Numbered from the stretch's first letter, positions 28,873 through 40,590 are shown. The stretch: 64,000 nt of DNA from Amyelois transitella (GCF_032362555.1 NC_083507.1:4281001-4345000), one strand, 5' to 3'. The notes: generated by a model not told the origin, from the letters alone. Numbers and translations: made by a program.

Positions 28873-29380
28873 AATAAATAATAAATTAAAAAAAAAAACT
28901 AAAAAACTACGCTTTTATTGCTAATCAAACTAAAAAATAGAAAATAAAAATTAATGACAAAGGAATTCAGTAGTAGCAAGTCGAACAATCAGTTATAGTC
29001 AGTTGTAGTAGTAATTACCTCGGATTAAAATTATAACAAAATTAAATTTATAAACAAAACAATTTAAATCAGAGTAAAAAGCGTGGGGTGCATTTTACTT
29101 CATTTTCATAACTCTCTTGTCATAAATATATGCTAATAGAATGATTTTAATATTTACTACATCAGGCACCCCACGCTTTTTACTCTGATTTAAATTGTTT
29201 TGTTTATAAATTAAATTTTGTTATAATTTTAATCCGAGGTAATTACTACTACAACTGACTATAACTGATTGTTCGACTTGCTACTACTGAATTCCTTTGT
29301 CATTAATTTTTATTTTCTATTTTTTAGTTTGATTAGCAATAAAAGCGTAGTTTTTTAGTTTTTTTAATTTATTATTTATT
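28873..29380. repeat. Long inverted repeat, arms about 215 bp, 74-bp spacer
   Basis: The left arm 28873-29091 and right arm 29166-29380 are reverse complements with only a few differences: GCGTGGGGTGC at 29081-29091 pairs with GCACCCCACGC at 29166-29176, and CGACTTGCTACTACTGAATT on the right pairs with the left AATTCAGTAGTAGCAAGTCG. The outer 55 bp of the right arm recurs directly at 29379-29433 with small changes. No coding capacity. It is probably a fold-back element; a transcript across it would make long double-stranded RNA. Confidence 0.85.
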
Positions 29381-29586
29381 TTCTATTTTTAGTTCGATTA
29401 GCAATAAAACGGGTAGTTTTTTAGTTTTTTTATACAATTATTTTTTGGAAGTTAACACTTCTGGTACTATCTTACTAGAAAAGACTTTCGCAACCATGCG
29501 CCCATCGCCGGAGGTTTTCACAACTAACTTTCTTAAAGTTATATGTGGCCTGATTGGATTAAATCTCATAATATTCTCATCATCAT

Positions 29587-29744
29587 GATTCTTTTTAAGG
29601 CGATGGGCTTGCAACCTGTCACTATTTGAATCTCAATTCTATCTTAAAGCCAAATAGCTGAACGTGGCCTATCAGTCTTTACAAGACTGTTGGCTCTGTC
29701 TACCCCGCAAGGGATATAGACGTGATTATATGTATGTATGTATG
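29587..29744 (+). mobile_element. SINE-like family A, 5'-truncated
   Basis: Starts inside the family at GGCGATGGGCTTGCAACCTG and runs to GGATATAGACGTGATTATAT plus a GTAT tail. Confidence 0.75.
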
Positions 29745-32700
29745 ATGATTGTTAAACCCAGTTGAAAAGAATTTTATAGTGATAAATCACTGTTAATAAT
29801 ATTTTTGACTATCCAGCAAACGTAATAATTTTCGATTGTGGCCTTGCCAGGAATCAAACCACAAGATTAAGAGGCAGATTGATACAGGAACAAAAATATT
29901 TCAAACATACCTCCACTGCCTTTACAACCAGGTACGCAACAAAGTTTATCTGAAGACATCGTGGCACTTTTGTTGTAAAATCTGTCTTTCACAAAAACAA
30001 ACACAAACTTGGGACTCCTATCTCAAATAATAAGGTACTTTTTACAGGAGTCCTATCTCAAAATATCTGCACAACACAGTAAACACAGTCAGAGTCCAAT
30101 CTCAGATGATAAAATCACACGAATATCCGGAAGAACAAAGCTCGACTCAACGGAAGATTCCAAACTCCAAATAACGACAAGTTATCAGCACAAAACAAAG
30201 TGCAAATAGGTAAATACACAGGCACCGGTAAAAAACAACAGAAAGAAAGTTTACAGGTGTTCGAATCGAATTCAATCAAAACTTACTGCAAAACTTATTT
30301 GACATAAATAAACTGTCACTCATTTTCCAAACGAGTATTACAGTGTTGCTATTATAAATAGGCAAAAGATACCTAATGTTAATTCAAGAATTGCATTAAT
30401 ATGTTAAATACGTATTAAATATCGCAAAGTTCTGTAGGTAGTAACTTTATTCTTGTATTATTGTAAATTTAGTTGTTCAATTTTCATTTATTACTTTTGT
30501 TTTATTACTTATATGTATATTTTTTATTGTTTTAAAATATTCTACTAATTCTACTATTGTTTCTAATGGTAATTCTAAATGGAGCAATGCGATGAAATAA
30601 AGAAGCCTCAGGTTAATAGTAACATTATATGGAAATATATTACATCTCTTTTTGACTCATTATACGTCAGAACTTCTTGGTTTCTTGTATGGAGATTACT
30701 GGCACTGGTGCTATCTCTGTCTCTCTTACTCTCATACGAAGGATCTAAAATGAATTTATTAATCCTGGCAGTTTTAATAAGGATAATGAGAAACTCTTAT
30801 CAAAATATTGCATTGTCATCGGTCCTTGATACGTGTGCAAAGTTCCAAGTTGATTAGACGTTTAGAAATCAGTGAAAATTAAGCTCAAAGATTCCGTTAC
30901 ATACATACATACATACAACCCAAGCTAATAAAAGCGTAGTAAAAAAGTTATAAGTATTATAAGGCCCCCATGCAACAATCGTAATTTTTAAGCAATTTTA
31001 CAACAAACGTGATGATGGTACGGAACCCTTCTTGCGCGAGTTCAATTCGAACTTGGCCGGTTTTATTTACTTTTGAACTGAAGGAATGAAAAAGAGATGA
31101 ATTATTGAATTCAATGAAGTGATACTGTTTTATAATATGATAAGACTTATACTAATGTTGTAAAATTATAACTAAGTACTCGTATGTGCATACGTTTTTT
31201 ATTCGAGTAGGTAAGACAAAATATTTTGATAACTTCTCCTTATATTTATTTAATTATAAAATATATCTAGGTATGGCCTGTATGAAAAGCAATTAGAAAT
31301 AAATCTGATGATCCTTACATTAAAACTAAATTCAAATAAAATGTGAAAAACACAGTAAGTAAGTAACAGATATGTGTTTGGTTTGTTGACATATTTTGAT
31401 ACTTGACTAATAAATCACGAGAACTACCTAATTAGAGTAAGTAATTATAGTGTGGCCAAGTGTATGTATGCGACCATGAGTAGGTACTTAGCAAGTAGCA
31501 ACAAATTCAATGTGGCGTGGCACCATGCGAATGCCAGCAAAAACTCGGGCCAACTCGATGGAATATTTTGCGAACACCATGATGTCATGGTGGATTAAAT
31601 TACTGGGTACTGTGACCTTGCCTGTCAGTCTTCAACTACTCAACTAGCCAATATCAGCTACTGGCCATGGTTACTAACAAATTTTAGTTTTTATTGTAAG
31701 TACCTATCTAATTTTTCACGTGGTAGGTGTGATGGTAAAGTAATCCATTTTAATTATAAGTCATATACCTACTTCATATTTATGAACTAAAGACGTGATA
31801 TGATAATTTAAGGCAGAATTATGTACTTACATAACTTTTTATTACATAAATACTTAAGTACAAATAATTCAATTCGTGAAGAAAAAATGGATTTAACAAT
31901 AATGAGGGCGCTTACACCCAATAAAATCTCAAATTCCTATTTATGATCAGGTCATCTAACCTACTTCTTTTTGATTGAACTACATTATATTTACCTGCCT
32001 AAAAAACCGCTAGAACTCACAAAACCGGATTTACAATAAATTGATGGTGTACTCGTAGGTATTTTTAGGTACGTATCGAGAAGAATCCTTTGCATGTGAG
32101 AGAAACAAAGTACCTATACACTTGTATAAAACTATAGGTAACATTAAAAAAACTTGTTTAGTCAACTAGGTAAGTCATCGCCTGCCGGGCCTCATATTAG
32201 CATGGATTAATTTTAATCGTTTGAAAGAACCGGCTCAATTGTAGACCTGGTGATCATGTCGCGTCACATTCACACGCGATAAAAAGCTTCATTTCATACG
32301 AGTATGATCCCACAGAATGCGGAGCAATTACAAGTTCTCCACGTATCGTGTATCAAATATCGGACTCGGTCGGTGCCCTCTGGATAATAAACCACCTACG
32401 TTCACACACACTTCTTATAGCTAAAAACATTCCTATTTAAGTCTGCGTGCCTTATATGTATATGTAGGTATTATATTATTTGTATTTCTTACATTTTTTC
32501 ACCGAAACCAAAACAGGACAATTTTGTTTACCAATTGTTTTGTTTGCTATGTTCGCAGATAAAATTACTATACTCCCTAGTTCCTTCTTCTAGAAAAAAT
32601 AAATAAAAACAGTAACTCCAGCCATTTATAAAGGAGCTATAACTAAGGCATTTTATCACCAATCAGTGTTATAGTAGGCTTATAATGGTAACCATCGGGA

Positions 32701-34763
32701 GTGTTGTACTATTAACGTTGTTAACAGAGCAGTTTGGTTCTATAAGGTAAAAGCATTTCAGTCCTATAAATTAGCTCTTAGAGCGCTTACATACTTTAAT
32801 GTGTGTTCAAAGTGTATTAAGCATGCGATTATAGTACCATTAAATACTGTATACAATTTTATTGCACATTTATATATGTATTTCGTTAGCTCTAATGATG
32901 CGTTAAAATAACTATTGTACTACAATTACTATATCGAAAACTCTATTTATGTCTATCTATACTACTCTATCTATGCTTTGTGACTTTATGCTATAAAGTG
33001 ATTCCTGGTGCATTTTTAAGTAACGAATACCTACTTTAAAAGGTTCTATGTATAAGTAAGTTTTTATTACTGTCATAATAATAGCTAGTACATAACGTAA
33101 AAACCCATAAATCATTTGGCTTTGAAGCTTTGTTCGCTCCATTTTGTGTGGTCACAAGATATACTTGTAGATAACCCTTAGCTAGTTGGACCTGTTGGTA
33201 TTAAATCTTTATTTTTTTATTGCGGGGTGCTACCGTCATAAAATCATGTCTTTAAAATCTACTTTAACCTACATTGCAGAAGTTTTTGATATTGCGTTGG
33301 TCAACAGAAACCTAACAAACCTACCGTCACAAGTAGATTTTTCATTCTTCAGATTTTATTCACTTTCTTCCATTTAGTTTTGTGCTTTCGATGTATAAGG
33401 GTAGATTTACAAACTATTTAATTTTCGACGGCTCAGTCAAAATGTTATAAAAAAAAATATTTCAAACTATTTTATTTGTACGGCATTCTGTTATTGGTAA
33501 CTGTTTCTGGCTGGCCTCTAAATATGATATTGTTTTTCAGTTATTATTTGAACGAAATCACTATCGGAAGTGCCGAGTTCTCATTACAAAATCTAAAGGA
33601 ATGCAATTTAATTTAAAAGTTTTTTTTGTTCTCTTTTAATAGGTATAATAAGCAAGCGTAATTAACGATTTCCCAAAGCAGAATAAAAATATATTAACGA
33701 GTAAATATGTACTAATGCTGGTGTCCCTTGGATGATTTTCTAAATGTATACAAAATTTTTATTTCTATCATCTCAGTACAAAATGATCGTGAGAATATAG
33801 GACGAATTCCGACACCTTCAGATTAATCTGCAGGGCGAACAAACATAAGATTAACTTTTAAGATAAGGGCCACTGAAATCTCGCCGCTCAATATCAAATA
33901 AACAAGAATTTGTAACCACAATACGGTACTTCGTTATCTAGAACATAAAGTGATGCATTTTAGACTCATTATACTTACCTACATAAGCATTATAATACAT
34001 AAGGACATCCTTTAAGTAGCCTATATTACACGTAAAATTCTGTGTAAACTTCTTTGTGCTGTAATACCTACATATATTACTTAGTACCAATGCCGGATGG
34101 ATTAATATAAATATGTTAAAATCCTAGCTTGGATTTTAAATGAAGGAAGCTTTGGCAGGCCGCTAATTCGTATTTTTTTTGGTATAAAGTACCTACTTAA
34201 TCCCAGGAACGCAAAAGAATAACGATATCCCCGAATGTAAACAATAAGCAACTGGCCACATCTTCCTTTTAAATTCCCATAAGTAGATACTTACTTACCT
34301 GTTTATTTTGTGTCCAGTAATTTCGTGGAAGATCCGAGTCAGGTATAGAATTTGTGCCGGATATTAAATTTTAGTTTTGTGAAAACAAACAATTGAGAAC
34401 ACCATTTCGACATGTAGGATGTCTATTTCTCTGTAAAGTTTTAAAACACAAACAAAACTTTTGGTGAATGGTGCAAGTACATCTTTTTACGTTTACTTCA
34501 AAAGTTTAAGATTACCTAAGTACCTAACTTAAGATCTTGTTTTCCAAGGCAGTGATTAGTGGCTTAATTACACTTCACATTCTTATTGTAATTATAAGCG
34601 AAGAGGAAAAACCCACTATTTTACTTTACGATTAGGAAGGTACTTACCTAGGTACTATGATGAAATGACGTGACTGCAATGCGATGGCTTTTAAAAAAAA
34701 AACAGGGGTCAAAGCAAGATTGGTCCTTTCTCTCGAATTCTCTCTCTCTATCTCATCATCATC

Positions 34764-34826
34764 AGTATGTAGTGATGATAGTGATTATTCAACATCTCTG
34801 AATAATCACTATCATCACTACATACT
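34764..34826. repeat. Perfect 28-bp inverted repeat with 7-nt loop
   Basis: The left arm 34764-34791 (AGTATGTAGTGATGATAGTG...) is the exact reverse complement of 34799-34826, with loop ACATCTC. It follows a CT-rich run. It could be a fold-back insertion or the source of a hairpin RNA. Confidence 0.85.
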
Positions 34827-34944
34827 CGAACGCTTCCCGCATCTGTCCCTTTTTCTTTATGTGTATGTATTATGCATACAAGATCTTTAAAAACACACAA
34901 CGGATGCAGTTATTAGATCTTAGAGAAAATTTTATATGTATAAA

Positions 34945-34976
34945 TGCTACCCATACGAAGCCAGGGCGGGTCACTA
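34945..34976 (+). mobile_element. Helitron 3'-end remnant
   Basis: CATACGAAGCCAGGGCGGGT then CACTAG followed by T keeps the 3' hairpin region and CTAG terminus of the lepidopteran Helitrons. Confidence 0.5.
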
Positions 34977-35332
34977 GTTAAAAATAAATTAAAATATTAT
35001 TATTAAATTAAATTTAATATTTGCATTCTTTCATTTGCGAATAACTTTCAGCTTAACAGGATTTTATTACAATCTATGGATATGATATCATAGATATCGC
35101 AGTACTTAATAGGTACGATTTCTACACACGATGTAGAATACATATGATAAAGAAAGGTAGGTATGTAGATAAGTACTTAATAAAGCTATTGTTTGTATTT
35201 TCTTACAGATTTAACATTGCATGTTACGGAGATAGAGTTGAATTTTTACGAAAGCTCTACTTATATCAATAGCTTAGATATGCCTACCTTCAAATTTTGC
35301 TAAAGGAAATAGGTAGCTGAAAGAATATTATA

Positions 35333-35386
35333 CTTTGGCCCTGTCTACCCCGCAAGGGATAAAGACGTGACTATATGTATGTAAGT
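35333..35386 (+). mobile_element. SINE-like family A, 3' end only
   Basis: TTGGCCCTGTCTACCCCGCA then AGGGATAAAGACGTGACTAT and a GTAT tail. Confidence 0.65.
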
Positions 35387-35619
35387 ATTTTATTATTACA
35401 AAATATGGATGAAAAGTTTGCAAAGTGTAAGTTGGTCACTATTTTTACGGTCGCCGGACCCAAGACAGGCACGGCAGGCGGCGTGGCAAAAAAACTTTCC
35501 TCGAAACAGCGATGGCGCTAAGTCACTTTTCTACTTACAAAACGATATAACTACCAGAATTCTAAGCACACCTGAGACCTTTTGTCGATTAACAACTTTG
35601 GAGTTGAAATAACTTGTTG

Positions 35620-35800
35620 AAGCACGTTGCGGGCGGCGCGGGTGTGAGCGGGTGCAGGAGGGAGTTAGCGCCGCCGAGCGACGGCCTGTCTACAGCGTTG
35701 AGCCGGCGACACCCTGTCTGCCGCCGTCGGCGACGTTGACGCTTCATGCACATTCTTGTCCGCCCGCACCCCCCCACCAACACTCATGAACCGTCCGCCC
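35620..35800. promoter_or_regulatory. GC-rich brinker-proximal island with a silencer site
   Basis: A strongly GC-rich block 0.9-1.1 kb upstream of the brinker ATG. It has one exact silencer consensus (35705-35720) and, 28 bp before it, a degenerate AGCGAC-GGCCT-GTCTA (35677-35692) in the same orientation. It may be a promoter-proximal module or part of the promoter CpG island. Open frames here are a GC by-product. Confidence 0.55.
35705..35720 (+). promoter_or_regulatory. Candidate Schnurri/Mad/Medea silencer element 5
   Basis: GGCGAC-ACCCT-GTCTG, an exact consensus match 979 bp before the brinker ATG. The next bases (CCGCCG) resemble those after element 7 (CCGCGG). Confidence 0.68.
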
Positions 35801-36648
35801 GCGTTCACAAAGCGGCAACGTTGCATGCAAACTTGTTTCGTAAACGGATGTGGCAGCGACCAAGGCAGGACATGTGCTCTCTCGTTTTGTCACGAAACGG
35901 TTTATGTGTATGACAAGGATAGCAGAGGTGGCGCTACGAGCTATCGGCTCCCACTTGCGGCATTTTTTCACGCCGAGAATGAGGCGAGATTACTGACTTA
36001 AGAAACGTTTATACTGGTTAAAAAAGGTTTGAAAAATAAAATAAAATAAACTTGCCGTAAGTTACCCAGCCAAATAGAAAATATTTCCTCAATAGGAATT
36101 ATACTTAATTACACTATCACTTTTTTTATTATTGCCAAAATAGTAAATTATTAAAACTTAATAAAAATGAACTCAAATTAAAACTAAAGCTAAAACTACA
36201 TAAAAAAAGAAAAAAAAATACAAACTAAACTTTAATTTACAAATTGTACAGTCCCTGCATTGATTGATTCCTTTATTATTGATGAAATGATTGTATAATC
36301 ATCAGATTTTCAGATATTCTTGGTGTTTTTATGTTTTTTTTTTTGTTTTAAATACTTCTGGATGACGTAGTTACTCTACCGCACGAAAGGTCTTTCTGCT
36401 CTGAACGCCGTTGTATAACGGGTTACTGTAGAGTTAAATGTATTAATAAACAGACAGTTGAGATAGTTTTTTTCATGTTAAATACTGAGAAGCTTTTTGA
36501 TTGAGTACAAACATCAAAATTAACACATGCAACTTTTTTTTTATATTGACACCAATATGGACAGGGCTTTATCGGTATACGAGGCTTGCGTCTCACACTC
36601 ACGTCGGTTGGGCAGCGGCGCGCCATCATCCTCGGTACGTTGAACGAG

Positions 36649-36660
36649 CAGTCAGTTCGG
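36649..36660 (+). promoter_or_regulatory. Possible brinker initiator (TCAGT)
   Basis: GCAGTCAGTTCG contains the arthropod initiator core TCAGT (36652-36656), 43 bp before the preferred ATG, in a GC-rich stretch without a TATA box. If transcription starts here, the in-frame upstream ATG at 36501 is not transcribed. The motif is short and could be chance. Confidence 0.3.
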
Positions 36661-36698
36661 CGCCGAGAGCCGCCACGCGCACACGTTTCTATTGCAAA

Positions 36699-37388
36699 AT
36701 GGCCGCCGCCTACGCACAAACAGCCCCCACACCCTCCGACCGTCGATCAGAGGGTCGTGCTGGTTCCAGACGTATATTTCCACCACAGTTCAAATTACAA
36801 GTTCTCGAAGCATATAGACGCGATGCTCAATGTCGCGGTAATCAACGTGCCACAGCCAGGAAGTTTGGCATTCATCGTCGCCAGATTCAAAAGTGGCTGC
36901 AAGCTGAGCCCACGTTAAGAGCGGCCCTTTTACGACGAGCTCCACAACCAGCACCATCACCGCCACCCTACGCAGCTGGTTCACCAGAAAGTGCCCGATT
37001 GCCATCGCCACCGCCTGTCGTCCTTCCTACAATCGTACAAGTGCCCACGCCAATGCCAACAACCATACCAGTGCCAGTGTCAATAGCCGTCTCAACTTCA
37101 GAGCCAATAGATCTCTCTGTGCGACGGCCTTCACCTACTCCAGTACTTCAACCGAAAAATCCTTCCGCACCGGAGTCACCACGCAAGCCTTATAAACTTT
37201 TCCGGCCATACCTCCTTGGGGAAGAAGAGGATCAAAAGAGACCAGCCGTTGCTTCCCTGCCAGTAACCAGTGGCGTGCACGTGTCCGCGTTCGTGCCAGT
37301 GCAGAGTGCAGCCGGATGCGCGTTAACCGCGTGTCCCACGCCACGCTGGTGCGCGGCCATGCCTTCCTTCCCGGCTCCGCTCAGATGA
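36699..37388 (+). CDS. brk: Brinker transcriptional repressor (intronless, 229 aa)
   Basis: The start CAAAATGGCC is in strong context; the same frame is open back to an ATG at 36501, but that leader has no conserved features. Residues 23-77 form the Brinker DNA-binding domain: GSRRIFPPQFKLQVLEAYRR, RGNQRATARKFGIHRRQIQK, WLQAE. A Pro-rich linker follows, then PIDLS (136-140), the CtBP-binding motif, and KLFRPYLL (FRPY 168-171), close to the Groucho-binding FKPY of Drosophila Brinker. In Drosophila the protein binds GGCGYY and represses Dpp/BMP targets, and Dpp represses brk through Schnurri/Mad/Medea. At 229 aa it is much shorter than the roughly 700-aa fly protein, which also lacks introns. 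Candidate silencer elements surround the gene. Partner binding is inferred from motifs. Confidence 0.92.
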   Translation: MAAAYAQTAPTPSDRRSEGRAGSRRIFPPQFKLQVLEAYRRDAQCRGNQRATARKFGIHRRQIQKWLQAEPTLRAALLRRAPQPAPSPPPYAAGSPESARLPSPPPVVLPTIVQVPTPMPTTIPVPVSIAVSTSEPIDLSVRRPSPTPVLQPKNPSAPESPRKPYKLFRPYLLGEEEDQKRPAVASLPVTSGVHVSAFVPVQSAAGCALTACPTPRWCAAMPSFPAPLR

Positions 37389-37646
37389 GAGGATGCCACC
37401 GGGGCTCTGCTCCGCACCTTCTGTGATCTAGTCGCCGACGCCCGCCTGGCGCCACCAGGGGCGTAGCCCTCCATCATCGTGCCTTAACATACACGACGCC
37501 ATAGTGCATTATGCCATCGTCTTGAGATGATAGCTTATTTTTGTGTAAAGATATAAAAATGTATTTTTATAAGTGGGGCTTTTAATAAGTCCCCACATTT
37601 ATCAAGATGACATTATATTATTATGACTAATTATTATTATTACATA

Positions 37647-37652
37647 AATAAA
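37647..37652 (+). terminator. brk: Likely brinker polyadenylation signal
   Basis: AATAAA 259 bp after the stop codon, in an AT-rich stretch. It is the clearest AATAAA close to the coding end. Confidence 0.5.
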
Positions 37653-37659
37653 GAAAATT

Positions 37660-38540
37660 GTTAACTAAAACGTATTTTCATTCAAACTATCCAAGGATTT
37701 TTATGCGACAGCTTGCAATGAAGCAGGTAGCGCCGGCGCCACGTAGCCCCGTATTTCCTTACCTGGTTTTAATCCCCGATATTTCTTCAACCATTTCGGG
37801 GTACTTACATTCACGATGATGTTTAATTATCTTTTAAAAAAAGAACATTCAAGTTTGGAAAAAAGTAGGATTATAATAATTATTAAGGCAAAACTACAAA
37901 GAGGAAAGATTTGTATTTGTTGTTTCTTTTTGTAATAAATGACATCATAAACAAGTTAATTTACCTACATATGAATTTCGACTAAATATAGAGACAGACA
38001 AACCTTCAACGTAGGCTACGTTCTGTTTGGAAATTCCTGCACAAAAGCTAGTAGGTACTTACCTAGGTAGTTTTTAAAAACAGTACTTTGAATGATTTAA
38101 GTTATTTTTTTTCTAACATGTTATTTAAATATCATTCAAGTATAAATAAAGTGTTCAAAACAAGACCATATAATCAATTTATCGAAAAATAAATCGGAAT
38201 TGATAAGTCAATCAGATAATTAATCAATATAAGACAATATTTTTTACGGAAATAAAGTAGCAATGAGTGAATGATGAATTTTCTGTTGGAAAGACGCACA
38301 TATTTTTTAAAAGTTACATGTAATGTTTGGGAGTAAACCTACATAACTATGTATTTATCGCGAATATTAATTGAAATATGATAATACATTTAAAAAGAGC
38401 TCACTGCAAAAATGCTGACAAGATTTTGGCAATGGTATCAAGTGTCAATGCCGGCACAATTACTATAAATATCAATATATCTACATACTTCATACAATGA
38501 AGTAGTTATAAAAACTGGCAAAGAAAGTAGTTTACTGAAT
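37660..38540. other. Gene-free region 3' of brinker
   Basis: AT-rich, with no repeat or gene recognised. Confidence 0.45.
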
Positions 38541-38564
38541 TTATGTGTGTTGTGGGGAATAAAT

Positions 38565-38580
38565 GGCGTCGCGCAGTCTG
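38565..38580 (+). promoter_or_regulatory. Candidate Schnurri/Mad/Medea silencer element 6
   Basis: GGCGTC-GCGCA-GTCTG, an exact consensus match. Confidence 0.66.
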
Positions 38581-38592
38581 GAAAGGGCTGGT

Positions 38593-38608
38593 GGCGACGT
38601 GGTGTCTG
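38593..38608 (+). promoter_or_regulatory. Candidate Schnurri/Mad/Medea silencer element 7
   Basis: GGCGAC-GTGGT-GTCTG, an exact consensus match; same Mad half-site as element 5. Confidence 0.66.
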
Positions 38609-40438
38609 CCGCGGCGGGCGCGACGACACGGCCCGCTGCATTGCATCCAGCATGCACAAGACTCATATAGGTACCTACTCATAACCGCAACAATTGCAAC
38701 TTAAATACCTATATATAGGTACATACACATTAACTATGTCTATAATGAGGAGTTTTTTTTATATTTTGGTGTTAATGGATTAACTAAAACAACAGAAATT
38801 ACCTAATTATAAAAATTACACTGCTTTTTTTGCTGTCAAGGAGAGCACTAAGACATTTTAAACAAAAAAATGAGTTAGGCTAGATAGTAGTTGTTACTAA
38901 ACTAGTCTTTGCTAGTGATTTTTTTGTTTTTTCTGAAGTTAGAATTTAGCCTAAAGATTCTGCCTTAGGTTTATTTTTATCTAGTAAAAATACAAAGCAA
39001 ACCAACTACAGCAAAGTCTTCAACTTGTTCTCTAAACGTAAGAAAATAAATATCAGTTACTGTCACCATAGTACGAACGTCTGTAATTTAATACCAGTGA
39101 AATTCCATTAGAACGATGAGTAATTACATGTAGGTTGTCATGTCACTCTTGAAGTCTCTGTATAGAGTACCTGCGGTTTCGTACAGGTGGCTAAAATATT
39201 TTAGTCCCTCTGCAAGTATTTTTGTGCTCGCCCGGGATGAATTGACGTAAGTCCGTTTGACGTAGATTTCAGAAAATTCGTAAATAATTTTACTGTTTAT
39301 TTACATACCTCAGATAAAACAAGTATGGATATATGTAAATTTCTTTATTTAAAAATTTAAGAAGTTGCTAAATCTATTTCACTTGTCTCAAGTAGTCACT
39401 TGTCTCAAATGGAATTCTTCATTCCATTTACAGAAAAATAGAATTTTCCAAAATTGGATGCAAGCTTGACTTGTGTCGATGTCTTAAATATCGTCATAAT
39501 ATTGTGGTAGGGGTTAAAAAGAATACCTTCTTCATTAACATGATTATTAAAATTTTAGGTAAATAGATATCTATGACATATAGATATATATGATATGAAT
39601 TTAAGACATAGAGCAGGTTGATCAGATCATCAAATATTACTATATACATATATGGAAATTGATATAGATATATGTATGTTCTCTCTACAGAGTAAAGAAA
39701 ATATTTCTCTAGCTTTTTATGAATTTGCCATGGCATCAGTCCGATACGTTATTTCAGTCTTATTCTAATTGCAAAATAAAAATAATGTATTTATATAGGA
39801 ACTGGGTTCTTATATGCATAACGAAATTAAATAAAAACAAAATCACCCAGTGTCACATATGAGTTTGTGAGATCACCATGCATGCACTTGTATGTGCGGA
39901 TTTGGAAAAGCTTCTTAAATCCATAAATACACTATAAAATACGAAAATATGACGACGGTCTGTTAAACATTTTCTGTAAAAAGGAAAAGAGCACCCCATG
40001 CCCAACAAGATGCTTCGAACTACCGCTTGGAAAACATGTAAAAAATATTCAATATATTGTCCGTCGTTTTTTGTTAATATGGTGTCCTTATCCTAACGAA
40101 ATGTTCTTGCAGTGGGTTCTGCGGGCTGCATTCGCAGATGTCTGCGCTTCGCGGTATTTACGGCTGCCGGAAGAGCGCGATGGCTCATAAAGCTCAAGTT
40201 CTACGGCACAGGCTGATGTTCAATGATATTTTTGGCATAGCAAAGAGTACCAACTTATTTATAACGTGTATGTACCTACTGTTACATAATAGAGTTCTGT
40301 ATAAAATATATTTATACATTGATAAAAGGAAGCTGAATTGTACCAGACTCAATGTTGTAGGTAGGTTGAAACAAATTCAGCGAAGGTAGGTTGAAACAAA
40401 TTCAGCGAACTGACCAGACCATTGTATCATTCATTCAC

Positions 40439-40590
40439 ATATAATCACGTCTATATCCCTTGCGGGCTAGGCAGAGCCAGCAGTCTTGAAAGACTAACAG
40501 GCCGCGTTCAGTTGATAGGCTTAATTATTGAATTGAGATTCAAATAGTGATAGGTTGCTAGCCCATCTTCTTAAAGTAGAATTGCAGCCT
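40439..40590 (-). mobile_element. SINE-like family A, minus copy 1 of an adjacent pair
   Basis: ATATAATCACGTCTATATCC, GGCAGAGCCAGCAGTCTTGA, AGATTCAAATAGTGATAGGT and GGTTGCTAGCCCATCTTCTT are reversed family landmarks; its 5' part is missing. Confidence 0.7.

Larger units (their letters stand above)
29745..35332. other. Gene-free region, brinker upstream domain
   Basis: AT-rich DNA. It contains a CATA microsatellite (about 30900-30918), a perfect 28-bp hairpin (34764-34826) and a Helitron 3' remnant near 34950. The 92-codon frame at 30579-30857 has one hydrophobic run (WFLVWRLLALVLSLSLLL) but no recognised homologue and no splice or promoter support. Confidence 0.5.
38541..38660. promoter_or_regulatory. 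GC-rich 3' island with two silencer consensus sites
   Basis: 120 bp of high GC, 1.2 kb past the brinker stop, carrying two exact plus-strand silencer matches 28 bp apart. Confidence 0.62.

Noticed and set aside
30579-30857. 92-codon frame with one hydrophobic segment
   Set aside because: No homologue recognised, no neighbouring exon or promoter signal; AT-rich chance frame cannot be excluded.
35589-36001. Open frames of 64-81 codons upstream of brinker
   Set aside because: Composition artefacts of the GC-rich proximal island; conflicting frames on both strands.
36501-36698. N-terminal extension of Brinker from the upstream in-frame ATG
   Set aside because: No conserved motif, poor start context, and a likely initiator lies downstream of it; the ATG at 36699 has a strong context and is followed closely by the conserved domain.
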